DNA of 64,000 nucleotides from Actinoallomurus liliacearum (GTDB taxonomy: Bacteria; Actinomycetota; Actinomycetes; Streptosporangiales; Streptosporangiaceae), in NCBI RefSeq assembly GCF_039542035.1, contig NZ_BAABHJ010000031.1, forward strand, positions 1-64,000. Direction: 5' to 3'. Position 1 is the first letter of the stretch. Each line of letters starts with the position of its first letter. A model generated the notes under the pieces. It did not search any database and was not told where the DNA came from. It saw only the letters and a list, made by a program, of their open reading frames with translations. Shown here piece after piece: positions 1 to 8,025 of the stretch. Position numbers and translations under genes: made by a program.

Positions 1-245
1 GATCACCCTGGTCTCCGCACTGTTGTGGATCACCACGTGATCCACCGGACAGACCCTAGGCGGTGCGTCGAGATTCGCATGGGACGTTCACGCTACGGAC
101 GCACCGGACGGCCGCGCAGTGCCGCCATCCCCCGCTTGACGCGTACGGCCGGCCCCACCACCGCGACGACGGCGCCCGGCTGGCCCGAACCGGCGCGGCG
201 GCCCCACGCCGCACCGCTTCCGGCAGCTCCGTAAGGGGGGACTCA

Positions 246-285
246 GGCCGGTTGGCGCGTGCACGCGCCGACCGGCCTTCTCTTG
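246..285. terminator. Strong inverted repeat, possible terminator
   Basis: GGCCGGTTGGCGCG (246-259) can pair with CGCGCCGACCGGCC (264-277) around a TGCA loop, with a single T-G wobble in 14 pairs. A weak T-rich stretch follows (TTCTCTTG). A shorter related hairpin (GGCGCG, TGAG, CGCGCC) occurs at about 10802-10817, on the same side of the second decayed gene copy, so the hairpin may belong to that duplicated unit. No intact gene is seen ending here. Confidence 0.45.
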
Positions 286-724
286 TCATTCGGGGCGGAG
301 ATGAGCCTCCCGTGCCCTGGACCGGCCCGTCGCCGGGCCGGTCCGGGGCCATGTGCGAGCCCGCCGCGCGCGTACATGCGTGGGCGTTGCGCCATGCGGC
401 CGTAACCGGGACACAGGAGCCCTTGTACGTCGCCGCCTTGCCTTTCGCTCAGGGCCGCGTACTGCCCGCAGTCTCCGATGGCCGCGCGAATGACGCGCAG
501 GACGCATCCGAGCCACGCGGACGTCGAAGAAGCGTGCGGACCCGCGCGCCGGGTTCATGTCCCATTCCTGCGCGAACTCGCCAGGCGCTGACCGGGTGGC
601 CGTGGGCGTCGATCCGGTCCGGCGCCGGCCACGGGTCGCTGGTCAGGCATTCGAACATCGCGAGCGCGGTGTCGTTGCGGAAGGTCGGACCTCCCAGATC
701 CGGATCATCCGGTGATTCGAGCAA
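286..724 (-). pseudogene. Decayed gene fragment, copy A
   Basis: No intact gene is supported in bases 1-1249. On the minus strand, stretches such as ALAMFECLTSDP..PAPDRID and, in another frame, ARFFDVRVARMRPARHS correspond to stretches in 11150-11560 (ALLERLTSGPRLTPDRIDAM and DARFFEGVLRIGRAAIG). The nucleotide order is also the same, for example the GATCGGAGACTGCG-like segments. The two stretches fall in different frames in each copy, so both copies look frameshifted. The protein family is not recognised. A further minus-strand stretch at 643-990 (containing ALRDTYDTAWKTIVVLTGDG) may be the upstream part of the same decayed gene. Bases 1-245 and 991-1249 show nothing I can support. Confidence 0.4.
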
Positions 725-1249
725 TTCCTGCCGCCGTCGCCGGTGAGAACGACGATGGTCTTCCAGGCGGTGTCGTACGTGTCACGGAGGGCCGCCTCCA
801 CGGCGCGCCGTTCGGCCTTAGAGGTGAACGAGTACAGCCCTTCGCCGTTCAGGACCGTACGCACAGCGGTCGCGCGACCTACTCGGAACAGCCGGCTCGC
901 CGTAAGGCCGTCGGCGCCGCGCGCCAAGGCCTCGGCGACCAGCCTCTCTCGCCGTGGACGGCAGGACCGTCCAGCGGTGGGGTCGCTCACTTACTGTTGC
1001 GTTATTCGTCATCACGAGACAACTCGTCGTCTTGTCTGTCGTCCTTCACACCCCTTGGCCGCAGTGGTCACTGTCCCGGCCCGATGTCGCGCGGCAACAG
1101 GCCGGCTCCCGGTTTCCCCGCGACGACGGAACTGGTCTCGCGCTTTCGTACGCGAGTGGCCGTGTTCCCGCCCTACGCCCGGTCCGTACGCTCGGGGGCC
1201 GAAGCCGGCCGTCGCCCGGCCACGCCGCATCAGATCGCGCAGGAGACCG

Positions 1250-1705
1250 ATGATCAGCGTCCGCAGGCTCGTTCCGCCCGACAGGGCCTCCTGGGAGGAA
1301 CTGTTTCGCGGCTACGTCGCCTTCTACGAGCGGGTCGAACCCGACGAGATGTACGAGCGGGCGTGGCGCGAGTTCCAGGCGGACACCCGCATGCACGCCC
1401 TCGGCGCGGAGCTCGACGGCCGGCTCGTCGGGATCGTGCACTTCCTCACGCACGCCAGCACCTCCATGCCGGACGCCGACGTCTGCTACCTGCAGGATCT
1501 CTTCACCGCTCCGGACGTACGGGGCAAGGGCGTCGGCCGCGCCCTGATCACGGCGGTCACCGACTGGGGGAAGGCCCACGACTGCGCCCGGGTCTACTGG
1601 CACACCCAGGAGTCGAACGCCACCGCCCGGCGGCTGTACGACACGATGGCCGAGCACCGCGGTTTCATCCGCTACCAGGTCGACCTGACGCGCCGGTCCG
1701 GTTGA
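1250..1705 (+). CDS. GNAT family N-acetyltransferase
   Basis: This 151-residue protein spans one GNAT acetyltransferase domain, which transfers the acetyl group of acetyl-CoA to an amine; the substrate is unknown. The acetyl-CoA pyrophosphate loop is clear as VRGKGVGRAL (around residues 88-97), preceded by the strand YLQDLFTAPD. The C-terminal part HTQESNATARRLYDTMA is the usual GNAT helix, ending in a hydrophobic beta strand (GFIRYQVDL). The ATG at 1250 is preceded by AGGAGACCG, so it is chosen over a longer open frame reaching back to 743. The gene stands alone, converging on the SMP-30 gene about 50 bp downstream. Family assignment is firm; the physiological role is not. Confidence 0.9.
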   Translation: MISVRRLVPPDRASWEELFRGYVAFYERVEPDEMYERAWREFQADTRMHALGAELDGRLVGIVHFLTHASTSMPDADVCYLQDLFTAPDVRGKGVGRALITAVTDWGKAHDCARVYWHTQESNATARRLYDTMAEHRGFIRYQVDLTRRSG

Positions 1706-1753
1706 CGTTCGGCGTGAGAACGGGGTCGGAGCGGGGCGGGACTCGCCGCCGGG

Positions 1754-2596
1754 TCAGGGCCGGCCCGCGCCCGGGACCGTCACCAACGTCGCGAGCACCT
1801 GCCCGCTGCCACGGGGTACCGGCGTCGGCCAGCCCGGCCACTCGGCGGCGGCGATGAACAGCGTGCGCCGGTCCGGGCCCCCGAGCGCGCACGCGAACGC
1901 ACCGCGGTCGAGGTCGACCGTCCCGAGGATCTCGCCGCCCTCCCGGATCCGAACGCAGCGCCTGCCCGGGACCGTCGCGTACCAGACGGCGCCTTCGGCG
2001 TCGACGCAGATGCCGTCGGGCGCCTCGCCGCGCAGGTCCGCCCACAGCCGTCCCGCCGAGAGGCTCCCGTCCGGCCGGATGTCGAAGCCGACGAGCGACG
2101 TGCCGTACGAGTCGGCCACGATCAAGGTCGAGTCGTCCTCGGTGACGGCCATGCCGTTGGGGAACTCGATGCCGTCGGCCACCTTCCGGGCCGATCCGTC
2201 CGGTCTGACGAGCGTGATGTCACCGGGCCTGGGGTCCTCGCCCGTGGACATGTCGAACCCGATCCGGTTGACGTAGGCATTGCCGCGACCGTCGATGACG
2301 ATGTCGTTCCAGCCGTGGCCGAACCCGCCGAGGTCCGCGTGGTCCGCGAGCGTTCCGTCGGCGTCCAGGCGCAACAGCCGGGCCTCGGCCGAATCGAGGA
2401 TGAACAGCCGGCCGTCGGGTGACCAGGCCGTGCAGAGCGGCAGTGAAGCGACCCTCGCGACGACCTCGTGGCCGCCGTCCAGGTCGACCGCGATGACCTC
2501 GCCGGCGGTCCAGTCGGACACGTAGAGGCGGTCCTCGTGCCATCGAGGCGACTCGACCAGCCCCAGGCCGGTGAGCAGGGTTCGCAGTTCAGGCAT
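1754..2596 (-). CDS. SMP-30/gluconolactonase family hydrolase
   Basis: A 280-residue six-bladed beta-propeller of the SMP-30/gluconolactonase/LRE family, metal-dependent lactonases or related hydrolases that are probably cytosolic here (no signal peptide). The divalent-metal ligands expected in this family are present: Glu in LVESPRWHED near the N-terminus, Asn in HGWNDIVIDG, and Asp in LIVADSYGTS, with the FPNGMAV turn before it. The start at 2596 (MPELRTLL) is preceded by AAGGGA at good spacing and is preferred to the ATG five codons upstream. The insertion sequence lies about 190 bp upstream of the start and may have displaced or altered its promoter. Sugar lactone is the likeliest substrate type, but specificity cannot be read from the sequence. 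Confidence 0.88.
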   Translation of the reverse strand: MPELRTLLTGLGLVESPRWHEDRLYVSDWTAGEVIAVDLDGGHEVVARVASLPLCTAWSPDGRLFILDSAEARLLRLDADGTLADHADLGGFGHGWNDIVIDGRGNAYVNRIGFDMSTGEDPRPGDITLVRPDGSARKVADGIEFPNGMAVTEDDSTLIVADSYGTSLVGFDIRPDGSLSAGRLWADLRGEAPDGICVDAEGAVWYATVPGRRCVRIREGGEILGTVDLDRGAFACALGGPDRRTLFIAAAEWPGWPTPVPRGSGQVLATLVTVPGAGRP

Positions 2597-2790
2597 GACA
2601 GTCCCTTCCATCGGTGAAACACCACCCGTATGGACAGGGTCCGGCGTGAGAAGTCATCGCCCGGTGTGCCGCTCACCCGAAATCCGGCACCGGGGTCCGT
2701 GCGCTCGCGCCGCGGTCGAGAATGTCCCGGGGAGGGCTGCGCGGCCGCCGGCCACGCGCCCCCACCGGGACACCGATTCGCTGCCCGCTA

Positions 2791-3820
2791 GGGCCTGTCT
2801 CGAAGTGCGGCTTGTGTCCGGATGACGGCGTGTCGTGATCGATAAGTAGCGAGGCCTCCGGTAGTTGGGTTCATCGACCAAGAAGAACTGAACACCGGAG
2901 GCCTCGTGGCCACCCTAGCGGTGACGAGGCGGTTCGACCTGACCGATGTGCAATGGGCGCGGCTGGAACCCCTGCTGCCCGTGCCCGCCCGGCCAGGCCG
3001 GCCGTCGAAGTGGACGAAACGCCAGCTCATCGACGGGATCCGCTGGCGGGTCCGCGTCGGGGCGCCCTGGCGGGATGTCCCAGAGTGTTACGGCTCCTGG
3101 CAAGCGGTCTATGGATTGTTCCGCCGCTGGCAGCGGGCGGGCATCTGGCAACAGATCCTCACCGGGCTCCAAGCACGAGCTGATGCGACCGGCTTGATCA
3201 CCTGGGATGTCAGCGTGGACTCCACGATCACCCGGGCCCACCAGCACGCCGCCGGGGCCCGCACCCGCCCCGATCAGCAGACCGAGCCTCCCGGCGGTGG
3301 CCTGGCCGACGAGCCGGCAGATCACGCGCTGGGCCGCTCACGCGGCGGGTTGACCACCAAGCTGCACCTGAGCTGTGAGCAAGGCCAAAAGCCGATGTCG
3401 ATCGTGGTGACCGGCGGCCAGCGCGGGGACAGTCCGCAGTTCGTCGGAGTCCTGGCCGCCATCAGCGTGCCCCGGCTGGGCAGGGGCCGGCCCCGGACCA
3501 GGCCGGACCGGGTCCTGGCCGACAAGGCCTACACCTCCCGCGCCAACCGCGCTCACCTGCGCCGACGCGGGATCAAAGCCACGATCCCCAGCAAGGCCGA
3601 CCAGGACGCCGCCCGGCGCCGCAAAGGGTCCAAGGGCGGCCGGCCACCCGCCTTCGATCTGGTCTTGTACCGGCAGCGTCACGCGGTCGAGTGCGGAATC
3701 AACCGGCTCAAACGCAACCGGGCCGTCGCGACCAGATACGACAAGCTCGCCGTCCGCTACCAGGCCACCATCCACATCACCGCCATCAACGAATGGCTCC
3801 ACTCACTTCGAGACAGGCCC
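2791..3820 (+). mobile_element. Complete IS5-like insertion sequence
   Basis: The element is bounded by perfect 17-bp inverted repeats, GGGCCTGTCTCGAAGTG at 2791-2807 and its exact complement at 3804-3820. It carries a single uninterrupted transposase gene. The flanks read CTA before the left end and TAG after the right end, so the target was probably CTAG or a subset. Because the flank and the repeat ends share bases, the exact duplication (TA, TAG or CTAG) cannot be fixed without an empty site. The intact gene and perfect ends suggest recent insertion and possible activity. Confidence 0.92.
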
Positions 3821-3823
3821 TAG
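2906..3823 (+). CDS. IS5-like family transposase
   Basis: A 305-residue DDE transposase. An N-terminal DUF4096-type region (LTDVQWARLEPLLP, then RWRVRVGAPWRDVPECYGSW) is followed by a DDE catalytic core. The three acidic residues are likely Asp in WDVSVDSTITRAH, Asp in VLADKAYTSRANR and Glu in RHAVECGINRLKRNR, the last within the usual Y/R-containing C-terminal signature. Translation starts at GTG (2906), preceded by GGAGGCC. The reading frame runs through the right inverted repeat, and its TAG stop (3821-3823) lies in the flanking target sequence, not inside the repeat. It mobilises the surrounding insertion sequence in cis. Confidence 0.93.
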   Translation: MATLAVTRRFDLTDVQWARLEPLLPVPARPGRPSKWTKRQLIDGIRWRVRVGAPWRDVPECYGSWQAVYGLFRRWQRAGIWQQILTGLQARADATGLITWDVSVDSTITRAHQHAAGARTRPDQQTEPPGGGLADEPADHALGRSRGGLTTKLHLSCEQGQKPMSIVVTGGQRGDSPQFVGVLAAISVPRLGRGRPRTRPDRVLADKAYTSRANRAHLRRRGIKATIPSKADQDAARRRKGSKGGRPPAFDLVLYRQRHAVECGINRLKRNRAVATRYDKLAVRYQATIHITAINEWLHSLRDRP

Positions 3824-4180
3824 CGCGGGCCGTTGCCTGGAGGGGTCCTAGCCCTGCTCACCCTGGGACGGAGAACCCGAAGCCGGACGCGACACGCCAT
3901 CGCTCGTGAACTCCCAGTCCGGGTGAGTCCGTCGGAGCCGACCCTCTATGGCCCTCCTGAGAGAACGGTGTCGGACCGCCTCGGGGGTGACGGGGACCCC
4001 ACCCTGAGTGCGCCGCGGGGGCGTACCGGATGCTCGGAGAAGGTCCGCCTGTGGTGCCGGTATGGACGCTTTGCCCTTTCCGTGGAACGCGGTCACCGAG
4101 CATTCGGTACGCCTCAGAGCCTCGGGTGGCAGGTCCCGGTGCACTGCCGAATCGAGGATGCGGGGCAGGGGAGGCCGGGG
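3824..4180. other. Gene-poor stretch after the insertion sequence
   Basis: No intact recognisable gene. On the minus strand, 3848-4144 is open for 98 codons and ends in a charged segment (AIEGRLRRTHPDWEF) that could be the tail of a decayed protein. It has no convincing ribosome binding site and I do not recognise it. Nothing else is seen. Confidence 0.4.
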
Positions 4181-4816
4181 TCAGGGTTCCGCGTGACGGT
4201 CGAGACCGAGCGTGGCGATGAGGTCCTCGTGGAGCTCGAACCAGACCCGATGGCAGGAGTCGACGTCGGTGCGATCGACCCAGTCGCCCTCCCCGCCCTG
4301 GGCGCGCGCCAGGGCCGCGGTGAATCGTTCGTCGTATCCGCGGAACCGCGTGAGGACGCCCTCGAGCCGGTCCGCGAGTGGCGTGAGTGCGCGGTCGATG
4401 CCCGCGAGTTCGGAGAGGACTCCGGCGTCCCAGGCGGGATCGGAGTGGTCGTTGACGGCGAGCCGATCGCCGGCGGCGGGCCGGAGTTGCCAGTCGGTGC
4501 AGGCCTGTAGCAGGAGGGCGTTCAGCGGGAGGAACTCGCGGTAGACGTCACGGACCTCCTCGGCGCCGCCGACGCGTGCGAGTTCGGCCGCGAGCCGGCG
4601 CTCGTTCTCGGCTCGGCCCGCTTCGGTCAACGACCAACCTCCGGCGCCGGCGAAGGCGGTGTGCTCGACCCAGCCACGTGCCTGGGCGTCGAGCAGCGTC
4701 TCTTTCGTCTCGGCCGCGTCGAGCCCGTACCGATGAGCGACAACGGGGGTGTCCGCGAACCCGGTGATGCGCACGGCGTGCAGGACCAGGAGGCCGAGTG
4801 GAGAGTCCCGCGTCAT
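4181..4816 (-). CDS. Predicted winged-helix regulator
   Basis: This 211-residue protein begins LGLLVLHAVRITGFADTPVVAHRYGLD and continues with a region resembling a winged-helix DNA-binding domain (residues about 5-70, ending WSLTEAGRAENERRLAAEL). A helical C-terminal domain of unknown role follows. No membrane segment or catalytic motif is seen. The ATG at 4816 overlaps the stop of the upstream regulator-like gene (ATGA), so the two are co-translated. Both are divergent from the PEP-utilising enzyme gene, with a tandem operator between them, which suggests that this protein and its partner control that enzyme. The regulatory assignment is inferred from the fold-like sequence and the context. 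Confidence 0.65.
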   Translation of the reverse strand: MTRDSPLGLLVLHAVRITGFADTPVVAHRYGLDAAETKETLLDAQARGWVEHTAFAGAGGWSLTEAGRAENERRLAAELARVGGAEEVRDVYREFLPLNALLLQACTDWQLRPAAGDRLAVNDHSDPAWDAGVLSELAGIDRALTPLADRLEGVLTRFRGYDERFTAALARAQGGEGDWVDRTDVDSCHRVWFELHEDLIATLGLDRHAEP

Positions 4817-5208
4817 GAGCCGGCGTCCTGTCGTGCCGCCAGGCGGGTGTACCGCTGCTGGCACGCCTGCGGGGAGTTGAACCCCATCGCGTCCGCCATC
4901 TGCGTCCAGGTCAATCCCGCACTCCGGGCCATGAACAGCAGGGCGGATTCGAGTCCTTCGACCTCCGCGCGTGCGGCGGGCAGGAGGGCGAGCGCGCTCA
5001 GGATGTCCTCCGGGTCCAGGTCGGCGCAGCGCCAGACGGCGAACTGCACGAGGTCGACCGCCGACGGCGGGGCCGGCGATGGTCGCCACGGACGGGCGTC
5101 GAGCGCATCGGCGCCCAGGTCCAGTAGACGCTCACGCGCGTCCTGCTCACGCTGGGCCTGAAGGTGGTCGGCATGCGCGCCGTGAGCGATGTCCTGCTTG
5201 CGTGGCAT
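4813..5208 (-). CDS. Small DNA-binding protein, HTH-like C-terminus
   Basis: A 131-residue soluble protein. The N-terminal half is charged and helical (DHLQAQREQDARERLLDL), the middle holds VDLVQFAVWRCADLDPEDILSAL, and the C-terminal end, GLTWTQMADAMGFNSPQACQ, reads as a helix-turn-helix. I chose the ATG at 5208 because a TTGACA / 17 bp / CATCAT promoter places transcription initiation at about this codon (leaderless); a GTG at 5226 is an in-frame alternative. It overlaps the following regulator gene by ATGA. Its promoter sits within a tandem inverted-repeat operator shared with the divergent PEP-utilising enzyme gene, so autoregulation is likely. The family has no name known to me. Confidence 0.72.
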   Translation of the reverse strand: MPRKQDIAHGAHADHLQAQREQDARERLLDLGADALDARPWRPSPAPPSAVDLVQFAVWRCADLDPEDILSALALLPAARAEVEGLESALLFMARSAGLTWTQMADAMGFNSPQACQQRYTRLAARQDAGS

Positions 5209-5215
5209 GCGACCG

Positions 5216-5244
5216 ATGATGCACACTCAACAAAACGTTGTCAA
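5216..5244 (-). promoter_or_regulatory. Predicted leaderless promoter of regulator operon
   Basis: Read on the minus strand, TTGACA (5244-5239) and CATCAT (5221-5216) are separated by 17 bp. The predicted transcription start falls within a few bases of the ATG at 5208, implying a leaderless transcript. The -35 hexamer overlaps the repeated CAAC-N5-GTTG operator, so a repressor bound there would block it. Confidence 0.5.
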
Positions 5245-5254
5245 CGATCTGTTG
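5228..5254. promoter_or_regulatory. Tandem CAAC-N5-GTTG operator
   Basis: Two inverted repeats of the same form, CAACAAAACGTTG (5228-5240) and CAACGATCTGTTG (5242-5254), lie 14 bp apart. They sit between the regulator operon (minus) and the PEP-utilising enzyme gene (plus, GTG at 5268). The identical outer arms with unrelated centres indicate protein-binding sites, probably for one of the two divergent regulator-like proteins. Confidence 0.6.
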
Positions 5255-5267
5255 AAGGGCGGGATCG

Positions 5268-6515
5268 GTGCTCGTACCCCTCCTGGAGGCCGCCGCCGAT
5301 ACCTGCGGAGGCAAGGCCGGGGCACTTGGCGCGCTGCTCCGCGCGGGTCTACCGGTTCCTGACGGCTTCGTCGTCTCGTTCGCCGCTTACCTGGCCACTA
5401 TCGGCGATCTGGGCCTCGGGCGGTTCACCGGCGAGCCGGACGAGCTTGACGCGGCGCGGCAGGCGATCCAGGCCCGCCCACTCCACGCGACCCTGGTCGA
5501 CGCGCTGGGACGCGCACTCGACGAGCTCGGCGACCCGCCCGTGGCGGTGAGATCATCGGCGGCGAACGAAGACACCGGTCAGGCGTCGGCGGCCGGTCAG
5601 TACGAGACTTTTCTCGCCGTGCGCGGAGTCGGCGAAGTCGCCGATGCCGTACGTGCCTGCTGGGCCTCGCTGTTGTCTCCACGTGCCCTCGGTTACCGGG
5701 GCGCCTCCGGCCGCGACGGCCGGCCGTCCGACGACCTCCTGATGGCCGTCATCCTCCAGCGCCATCTGGACGCCGAGGTGTCCGGGGTCATGTTCACCCC
5801 CGCGGGACCGAACGACGCGACCGAGATCGAGGCGTCTTGGGGCCTCGGCCCCAGCGTCGTCGGGGGCACCGTCACCCCTGACGCCTATCGCGTCGCCGAG
5901 GACGGGTCGATCACACGCACCGTCGCGGACAAACGGACCCGCCTCGACCGGCGCGGTACGCGGCTCGTCGTTCGCGACGTGCCCATCCGTGTCCGGCACC
6001 GACCCGCGCTCGACGACGCGACCGCCACGCACCTCGCCGCGTTGGGCAAGGAGATCGCCGCCGTACTCGGCGGACCGCAGGACATCGAGTGGGCGATCGT
6101 CGACGGCCGCGCCTGGATTCTGCAAGCGCGGCCGGTCACCGCCGCGCCCCCACCGCCACCATCGCCTTCCGGCACCTCGGACACCCCACCTGCCACCCTC
6201 AACGGAATACCGGGCAGCCACGGGACCGTGACCGGCACCGCGAGGATCGTCCGCGGTCCCGGCGATTTCGCGCGCGTGCAGCCGGGCGACATCCTTGTCT
6301 GCCCCTTCACCGACCCCGCGTGGACGCCGCTGCTGCGCATCGCCGCCGGCGTCGTCACCGAGACCGGAGGCGCGCTCTCCCACGCCGCGATCGTCGCTCG
6401 CGAGCACGCCATCCCCGCCGTCCTCGGCATCCCGAACGCAACGGCCAGGCTCCGCGACGACGCCGTCATCACCATCGACGGGACCGCCGGCACCGTCACG
6501 GGGACGAACGCGTGA
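5268..6515 (+). CDS. PEP/pyruvate-binding, PEP-utilising phosphotransferase-like protein
   Basis: A 415-residue cytosolic protein with two modules. Residues about 1-290 form the ATP-grasp PEP/pyruvate-binding domain (GGKAGALGALLRAGLPVPDGF, AVRSSAANEDT, DIEWAIVDGRAWILQARPV). Residues about 310-410 form the swivelling PEP-utilising phosphohistidine domain, with catalytic His in TGGALSHAAIVAREH. The order resembles PEP synthase and rifampin phosphotransferase, but the 300-odd residue acceptor-binding domain that lies between these modules in rifampin phosphotransferase is replaced by a short proline-rich linker (about residues 292-308). ATP-driven phosphoryl transfer through the histidine is expected; the acceptor is unknown. 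It starts at GTG 5268 after AAGGGCGGG and is divergent from the regulator pair across the tandem operator. Confidence 0.85.
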   Translation: MLVPLLEAAADTCGGKAGALGALLRAGLPVPDGFVVSFAAYLATIGDLGLGRFTGEPDELDAARQAIQARPLHATLVDALGRALDELGDPPVAVRSSAANEDTGQASAAGQYETFLAVRGVGEVADAVRACWASLLSPRALGYRGASGRDGRPSDDLLMAVILQRHLDAEVSGVMFTPAGPNDATEIEASWGLGPSVVGGTVTPDAYRVAEDGSITRTVADKRTRLDRRGTRLVVRDVPIRVRHRPALDDATATHLAALGKEIAAVLGGPQDIEWAIVDGRAWILQARPVTAAPPPPPSPSGTSDTPPATLNGIPGSHGTVTGTARIVRGPGDFARVQPGDILVCPFTDPAWTPLLRIAAGVVTETGGALSHAAIVAREHAIPAVLGIPNATARLRDDAVITIDGTAGTVTGTNA

Positions 6516-6647
6516 CCGATCGCTTCCGCCCCCGGCCGGGAGCCATCGCCAGGCGTCGCACCTCGCCTACATAGCCGCCGAACCCACCCCTACAGATCGA
6601 GAGGAGATGGGAACGGGCCCGCACGGGCACCGCGTCCCTGACCACGG

Positions 6648-7262
6648 ATGACAACGCGACACCTCTACCTGGCACGCCACGGCGCGGCCGACGCGTTCGG
6701 GGAGCTCACCGACGTCGGGCGCCGGCAGGCGGGCCTGCTGGGCGAACGGCTCGCCGGCGTACCGGTCGACGCCGTGTGGCACTCTCCGCTGCCACGCGCC
6801 GTGGCAAGCGCGCACGAACTCGCGCGGCATCTACCGAACGTGCCCGTGACCGAGGCCGCCGAACTCGTCGACCACGTGCCCTACGTCCCCAGTGCCGCCG
6901 AAACACCCCCGTCCTGGGCCGGCTTCTTCGACGGCTACGACGACACCGAGGCAGCGTCGGGCCAGAGGCTTGCCGAGGCCCTGGTCGCCCGATTCGCGAA
7001 GGTCCCCGACACGACCGCGAAAAGGAGCCGGACCGACACGCACGAGGTCCTGGTGACGCACGCCTACCCGATCGCGTGGCTGGTGCGGCACGCGCTGGAG
7101 GCGCCGCCATCACGGTGGCTCGGACTGAACAGCGCCAACACCGCACTGACGGTCATCGAGTACCGCGATGGCCTGCCGCCCACGATCGTGATGTTCAACG
7201 ACATGAGCCACCTCCCGGCCGACCTGCGCTGGACCGGGTTCCCCGAACGCGTCAGGCCGTAA
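6648..7262 (+). CDS. Histidine phosphatase family protein
   Basis: A 204-residue member of the histidine phosphatase (phosphoglycerate mutase-like) superfamily. The phospho-accepting motif is LARHGAAD (residues 7-14), followed by LTDVGRRQAGLLGERL. The second catalytic His is in VLVTHAYPIAWLVRH, and an Arg is present in SPLPRAVASAHELA. It acts as a soluble phosphatase on an unknown phosphoester. The ATG at 6648 lacks a clear ribosome site. A 14-codon frame beginning at 6607 behind GAGAGGAG ends in TGA overlapping this ATG, so coupling from that mini-frame is possible. The gene follows the PEP-utilising enzyme by 132 bp and could be read from the same transcript. Confidence 0.87.
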   Translation: MTTRHLYLARHGAADAFGELTDVGRRQAGLLGERLAGVPVDAVWHSPLPRAVASAHELARHLPNVPVTEAAELVDHVPYVPSAAETPPSWAGFFDGYDDTEAASGQRLAEALVARFAKVPDTTAKRSRTDTHEVLVTHAYPIAWLVRHALEAPPSRWLGLNSANTALTVIEYRDGLPPTIVMFNDMSHLPADLRWTGFPERVRP

Positions 7263-7329
7263 GTGGCTCTCGTCGAGCATCCCGACGACGAGCCAGAAGC
7301 TGACGCTCAAGCCGCGTCGTTCGCCGTCG

Positions 7330-7707
7330 TCACTCGATCCAACGGGCAGCGGCCTCGTAGGTGGTGGCCGGGGTGCTGTTGAACGCGATGGCCGCATCGG
7401 GCGCGTGCCGCCGCACCAGGTTGATCACCTGCTCGAGGAGTTCGACTTGATCGTCTGAGTGCCGCAGGCCACCGCCGACGGTGACGCACTCCCACGGATG
7501 GGCTCGCAGCGCATTCCCGACGACCGCTTCCACGTCGTCACTTCCATCAAGGCCGATCAGGCAGGTCTCGACGCCCACGCCATGTTCGGCGAACTTGGTC
7601 AGTCCCGCCTCGATCGCCTTGGCCACCGGCTCGGGATCCCACGGCCCGGGCACCCGATACGGGTCAAACCCGATGACGAGGACGCGGGGTGAAGCAGCGG
7701 TGTCCAT
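7330..7707 (-). CDS. Conserved hypothetical protein
   Basis: A 125-residue soluble protein starting MDTAASPRVLVIGFDPYRVPGP. It alternates strands and helices in a Rossmann-like manner: a first strand VLVIGFD, then GVGVETCLIGLDGSDDVEAVV, CVTVGGGLRHSDDQ and an acidic helix ELLEQVINLVRRHAPDAAIAFN. The GGGLR turn may bind a phosphate or an anion. The sequence looks like a conserved actinobacterial protein with no assigned function. The ATG at 7707 was chosen because the longer frame upstream loses the regular pattern. It converges on the histidine phosphatase gene. Function is not claimed. Confidence 0.78.
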   Translation of the reverse strand: MDTAASPRVLVIGFDPYRVPGPWDPEPVAKAIEAGLTKFAEHGVGVETCLIGLDGSDDVEAVVGNALRAHPWECVTVGGGLRHSDDQVELLEQVINLVRRHAPDAAIAFNSTPATTYEAAARWIE

Positions 7708-7870
7708 GCCTGGACGATACGCGTCGAACGACCCGCGAATCAGGAGGTGATGCTCAAGCCTGGTCACACGCCGGCGCGGCAGCCGGCGGAGACTGCCTCG
7801 CACCCGCTGGAGGCCCGCCCCGGGCGCCGCCATGAGTGGCAGGTCCCAGGCGATCCTTGTTACGGTCGGC

Positions 7871-7955
7871 GGTGACGCGGGGTGCCCGGCATGGCCCGGG
7901 CTGAGAACACACCCGTCGAACCTGATCTAGCTAGGACTAGCGAAGGGACGTCGCC
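7871..7955 (+). ncRNA. TPP riboswitch (thi-box)
   Basis: The conserved thi-box elements are in order: GGGGTGC (7879-7885), GGCTGAGA (7899-7906), ACCCGTCGAACCTGATCT and the 3' GCGAAGGGA. The closing stem P1 pairs GGTGACG (7871-7877) with CGTCGCC (7949-7955). Thiamine pyrophosphate binding is expected to repress the downstream tenA gene. The 3' GAAGGGA can also act as a ribosome site for the ATG at 7956, immediately after the P1 strand, so ligand binding would directly mask that start. Confidence 0.93.
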
Positions 7956-8015
7956 ATGACCGGTTCTCTCCTGGTGCTGTCGAGCGTCCGTGCCGTGCCG
8001 TCCGCCAACCGCTGA
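7956..8015 (+). CDS. 19-codon leader ORF between riboswitch and tenA
   Basis: An ATG-initiated frame of 19 codons (MTGSLLVLSSVRAVPSANR) begins on the base after the riboswitch P1 stem. It has AAGGGA seven bases upstream, inside the aptamer. Its TGA (8013-8015) abuts the GGAG that serves the tenA start at 8026. This arrangement suggests translational coupling, so that the riboswitch controls leader translation and the leader in turn opens the tenA start. Whether the peptide is made, or matters, is unknown. Confidence 0.4.
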   Translation: MTGSLLVLSSVRAVPSANR

Positions 8016-8025
8016 GGAGATCTCG

